Shown here: positions 61,943-64,000 of the stretch, in pieces
Position numbering within the stretch: the first letter of the stretch is position 1
Layout: each line of letters begins with the position of its first letter
From: an uncultured Cohaesibacter sp.
GTDB taxonomy: Bacteria > Pseudomonadota > Alphaproteobacteria > Rhizobiales > Cohaesibacteraceae
Assembly (NCBI RefSeq): GCF_963677725.1
Contig: NZ_OY782507.1
Coordinates: 4,322,171-4,386,170, forward strand
Length of the DNA: 64,000 nt
Reading direction: 5' to 3'
Made by a program: the position numbers and the translations under genes
Notes under the pieces: generated by a model
The model's input: only the letters and a program-made list of their open reading frames with translations
Told to the model about the DNA's origin: nothing
The model's database searches: none

Positions 61943-62479
61943 ATGTCAAAAGCAAAGCGTTGGTATATCGTTCACGCATACTCGAATTTTGAAAAAAAAG
62001 TCGCCGACGACATTCGCCTGAAGGCGGAGCAGACTGGTTTGGCTGACCTTTTCGAAGAAGTGCTGGTTCCGACTGAAAAGTTCGTTGAAGTCCGGCGCGG
62101 TCGCAAGGTTGAATCCGAGCGCAAGTTTTTCCCGGGTTATGTTCTGGTGAAAATGGCGATGACGGATGATGCTTATCACCTGATCAAGAATACGCCGAAA
62201 GTCACTGGCTTTCTTGGATCCGACAATAAGCCCATGCCAATCAGCAATGCTGAGGCTGAGCGTTTGTTGTCGCAGGTAGAGGAAGGTGTCGACAAGCCGA
62301 TACCAACCGTCACTTTCGAAGTTGGCGAACAGGTTCGGGTTTCCGATGGCCCGTTTGCTTCCTTCAACGGGCTCGTGGAAGAGGTGGACGAAGAACGTGC
62401 ACGTCTCAAGGTTACCGTGTCGATCTTTGGTCGCGCGACCCCTGTCGAGCTCGAATATAATCAGGTCGACAAGCTCTGA
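61943..62479 (+). CDS. nusG: Transcription termination/antitermination factor NusG
   Basis: A 178-residue NusG with the N-terminal NGN domain (RWYIVHAYSNFEKKVADDIR, FPGYVLVKM) and C-terminal KOW domain (GEQVRVSDGPFASFNGLVEE). Binds RNA polymerase and couples to Rho or S10. GGAGGA lies before ATG 61943; paired with secE as usual. Confidence 0.98.
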   Translation: MSKAKRWYIVHAYSNFEKKVADDIRLKAEQTGLADLFEEVLVPTEKFVEVRRGRKVESERKFFPGYVLVKMAMTDDAYHLIKNTPKVTGFLGSDNKPMPISNAEAERLLSQVEEGVDKPIPTVTFEVGEQVRVSDGPFASFNGLVEEVDEERARLKVTVSIFGRATPVELEYNQVDKL

Positions 62480-62556
62480 TTATTTCATGCGTGCGGGAGA
62501 TTGGTCTGTTTGCCAAACAGCCCATCCAACCGCGCGCCTTTCTCATGTCTAACGCA

Positions 62557-62572
62557 TACATCTTCGGATGTA
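62557..62572 (+). promoter_or_regulatory. UUCG-capped hairpin in front of rplK
   Basis: A 6-bp stem, TACATC/GATGTA, is closed by a TTCG tetraloop and abuts the AGGGGAAAG ribosome site of rplK 14 bp ahead of its ATG. It could shape translation of the L11-L1 mRNA. The 106-bp nusG-rplK gap holds nothing else clear. Confidence 0.45.
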
Positions 62573-62585
62573 GGGGAAAGATACT

Positions 62586-63014
62586 ATGGCAAAGAAGATT
62601 CAAGGCTACCTGAAGCTCCAGGTGCCTGCCGGTGCGGCTAACCCGTCGCCACCAATCGGTCCTGCTCTCGGTCAGCGCGGCCTGAACATCATGGAATTCT
62701 GTAAGGCGTTTAACGCCAAGACCCAGGAATTGGAAAAGAACGCGCCGATTCCGGTTATCATTACCATTTTCCAGGATAAATCCTTCACCTTCGAAATGAA
62801 GACGTCTCCTGCGTCTTACTTCTTGAAGAAAGCTGCGAAGGTACAGAAGGGTTCTTCTGCTCCGGGTCGTGATGTTGGTGGCAAGGTCACCAAAGCACAG
62901 GTCAAGGAAATCGCGGAAGCGAAAATGAAGGACCTGAACGCCAACGACATCGAAGCTGCGATGTTGCAGATTGAAGGCACCGCCCGCGCGATGGGCTTTG
63001 AGGTCGTGGGGTAA
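62586..63014 (+). CDS. rplK: 50S ribosomal protein L11
   Basis: 142 residues; the Pro-rich N-terminal segment [21 protein letters not shown] and the rRNA-binding C-terminal domain ending [11 protein letters not shown] are standard. Forms the GTPase-associated centre with 23S rRNA. Confidence 0.98.
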   Translation: MAKKIQGYLKLQVPAGAANPSPPIGPALGQRGLNIMEFCKAFNAKTQELEKNAPIPVIITIFQDKSFTFEMKTSPASYFLKKAAKVQKGSSAPGRDVGGKVTKAQVKEIAEAKMKDLNANDIEAAMLQIEGTARAMGFEVVG

Positions 63015-63020
63015 TCCGAT

Positions 63021-63713
63021 ATGGCTAAACTAGGTAAACGTGTTCGCGCTGCGCGCGAAAAAATCGACGCCAACGCCACTTACTCTCTTGAGGAAGCGGT
63101 CAAGGTCATCAAGGATGCCGCATGTGCCAAGTTCGACGAGACTGTTGAGATTTCTCTCAACCTCGGTGTCGACCCTCGCCATGCTGACCAGATGGTCCGT
63201 GGTGTTTGCCAGCTGCCTGCTGGCACCGGTAAAACCGTCAAGGTTGCTGTTTTTGCTCGTGGCGACAAAGCCGAAGAAGCAAAGGCCGCTGGTGCTGATA
63301 TCGTAGGCGCTGAAGAGCTCGTGCAGGAAGTGCAGGGCGGCAAGATCAACTTTGATCGCTGCATTGCAACCCCTGACATGATGCCTCTGGTTGGTCGTCT
63401 TGGTAAAGTACTCGGCCCACGTGGCATGATGCCGAACCCGAAAGTTGGAACCGTTACGCCTGACGTTGCTCAGGCTGTGAAGGATTCCAAAGGTGGTTCC
63501 GTTGAATTCCGCGTTGAGAAAGCCGGTATCATTCATGGCGGTGTTGGCAAAGTAAGCTTCGATGAAGCTGCCATTGTTGATAACATCAAGGCATTTGTTG
63601 CTGCGGTTTCCAAGGCAAAGCCATCGGGCGCCAAAGGCACCTACATGAAAAAGATGTCCCTGTCCTCTACAATGGGGCCAGGTGTACGCGTAGATCTTGC
63701 TTCTGTCGAATAA
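63021..63713 (+). CDS. rplA: 50S ribosomal protein L1
   Basis: 230 residues with the L1 signature ([17 protein letters not shown]). It forms the L1 stalk and in enterobacteria represses the L11-L1 mRNA. It lies 6 bp behind rplK. Confidence 0.98.
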   Translation: MAKLGKRVRAAREKIDANATYSLEEAVKVIKDAACAKFDETVEISLNLGVDPRHADQMVRGVCQLPAGTGKTVKVAVFARGDKAEEAKAAGADIVGAEELVQEVQGGKINFDRCIATPDMMPLVGRLGKVLGPRGMMPNPKVGTVTPDVAQAVKDSKGGSVEFRVEKAGIIHGGVGKVSFDEAAIVDNIKAFVAAVSKAKPSGAKGTYMKKMSLSSTMGPGVRVDLASVE

Positions 63714-64000
63714 ACCGATTAGAAGTCAAACTCGATTCCCTCCGATTCTGATCGGGGGGATGTCTGGTTGTGGTCGCTAGATGGCCCTGTCAGACGCCTG
63801 TCCAAGACTGCGGGGGCGGATCACTTCGGTGTGAAGCTTAATATCCTGCACAGATGGGGTGGACTGATAAGACAAAGGATTTTGTCTGTTGGTTCGAACC
63901 TATGCTTGCCATCCTCGCTTGTCGGGGCGGCAAGGAGGACAGGTCCCTTCGCGCCAGGTCTCCTTACCGTGTTCGATAGGTGTGATCTGGTCAAGTGTAA
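63714..64000 (+). ncRNA. Probable ribosomal protein L10 leader ahead of rplJ
   Basis: No gene in this 287-bp tail. By position between rplA and the expected rplJ beyond the window edge, and by its hairpin-rich sequence (for example GATTCTGATC region and GGACAGG/CCTGTCC at distance), it should be the L10 autoregulatory leader. The rplJ start is not inside the window. Confidence 0.55.

Overview
The window looks like a chromosome segment from a marine alphaproteobacterium, probably of the Hyphomicrobiales and perhaps Cohaesibacter-like. The taxonomic guess is inference from gene content: TRAP transporters, a BA14K-like secreted protein, a complete hut pathway using HutF and HutG, an IolA/IolE/DUF2090 inositol block, and a tRNA-tuf-tRNA-Trp-secE-nusG-rplK-rplA locus. 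Most of the window is compact, moderately GC-rich coding sequence with clear Shine-Dalgarno sites and strong intrinsic terminators. The stretch from about 48.7 to 55.3 kb is the exception: it is AT-richer, gene-poor and looks acquired.

Layout, left to right. 0-2.4 kb: a single-domain response regulator (its 5' end lies off the window) and a CHASE-domain histidine kinase. 2.4-8.1 kb: an Asp/Glu-racemase-family protein, a DadA-like FAD oxidoreductase, a TRAP transporter and a UspA protein, probably for uptake and oxidation of an amino-acid-like substrate. 8.2-15.3 kb: fructose PTS operon fruB-fruK-fruA with a divergent ROK regulator. 15.4-20.6 kb: a tetR-adaptor-RND efflux operon preceded by two near-identical 18-bp palindromes. 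20.9-25.5 kb: an unassigned catabolic operon of acyl-CoA ligase, PCC-domain protein, PdxA-like dehydrogenase and a TIM-barrel-cupin fusion. 25.5-30.4 kb: RpiR regulator, iolA, a stand-alone DUF2090 aldolase and iolE.

30.5-30.8 kb holds a very short transcription unit: a hairpin-rich leader, a 36-codon (or 79-codon) membrane protein and a terminator. A LysR gene follows at 30.9-31.9 kb. 31.9-42.6 kb is a hut locus in which hutI-hutH-hutG-hutU runs directly into a three-gene TRAP transporter, with hutF-hutC divergent. 42.7-46.4 kb: a thioesterase, then a D-lyxose isomerase / LacI / PfkB sugar module. 46.6-49.3 kb: a LuxR regulator, a zinc-ribbon membrane protein and a probably chimeric membrane-hydrolase ORF.

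49.3-55.2 kb: a low-GC island with a secreted protein of unknown family, a giant secreted RTX metalloprotease (M10 + VWA + pre-peptidase-C-like domain + four 102-residue repeats) whose expected start codon reads ACG, and the remains of an IS3-family transposase beside tRNA-Thr. 55.5-64 kb: small secreted proteins, rlmB, and the translation/transcription core (tRNA-Tyr, tRNA-Gly, tuf, a PRPP synthetase, tRNA-Trp, secE, nusG, rplK, rplA and the probable L10 leader).

The best leads for undescribed biology are the structured leader and small membrane protein at 30.5-30.8 kb, the ACG-start RTX protease and its tightly spaced upstream secreted partner, the ligase/PCC/PdxA/fusion operon, and the TRAP transporter built into the hut operon.
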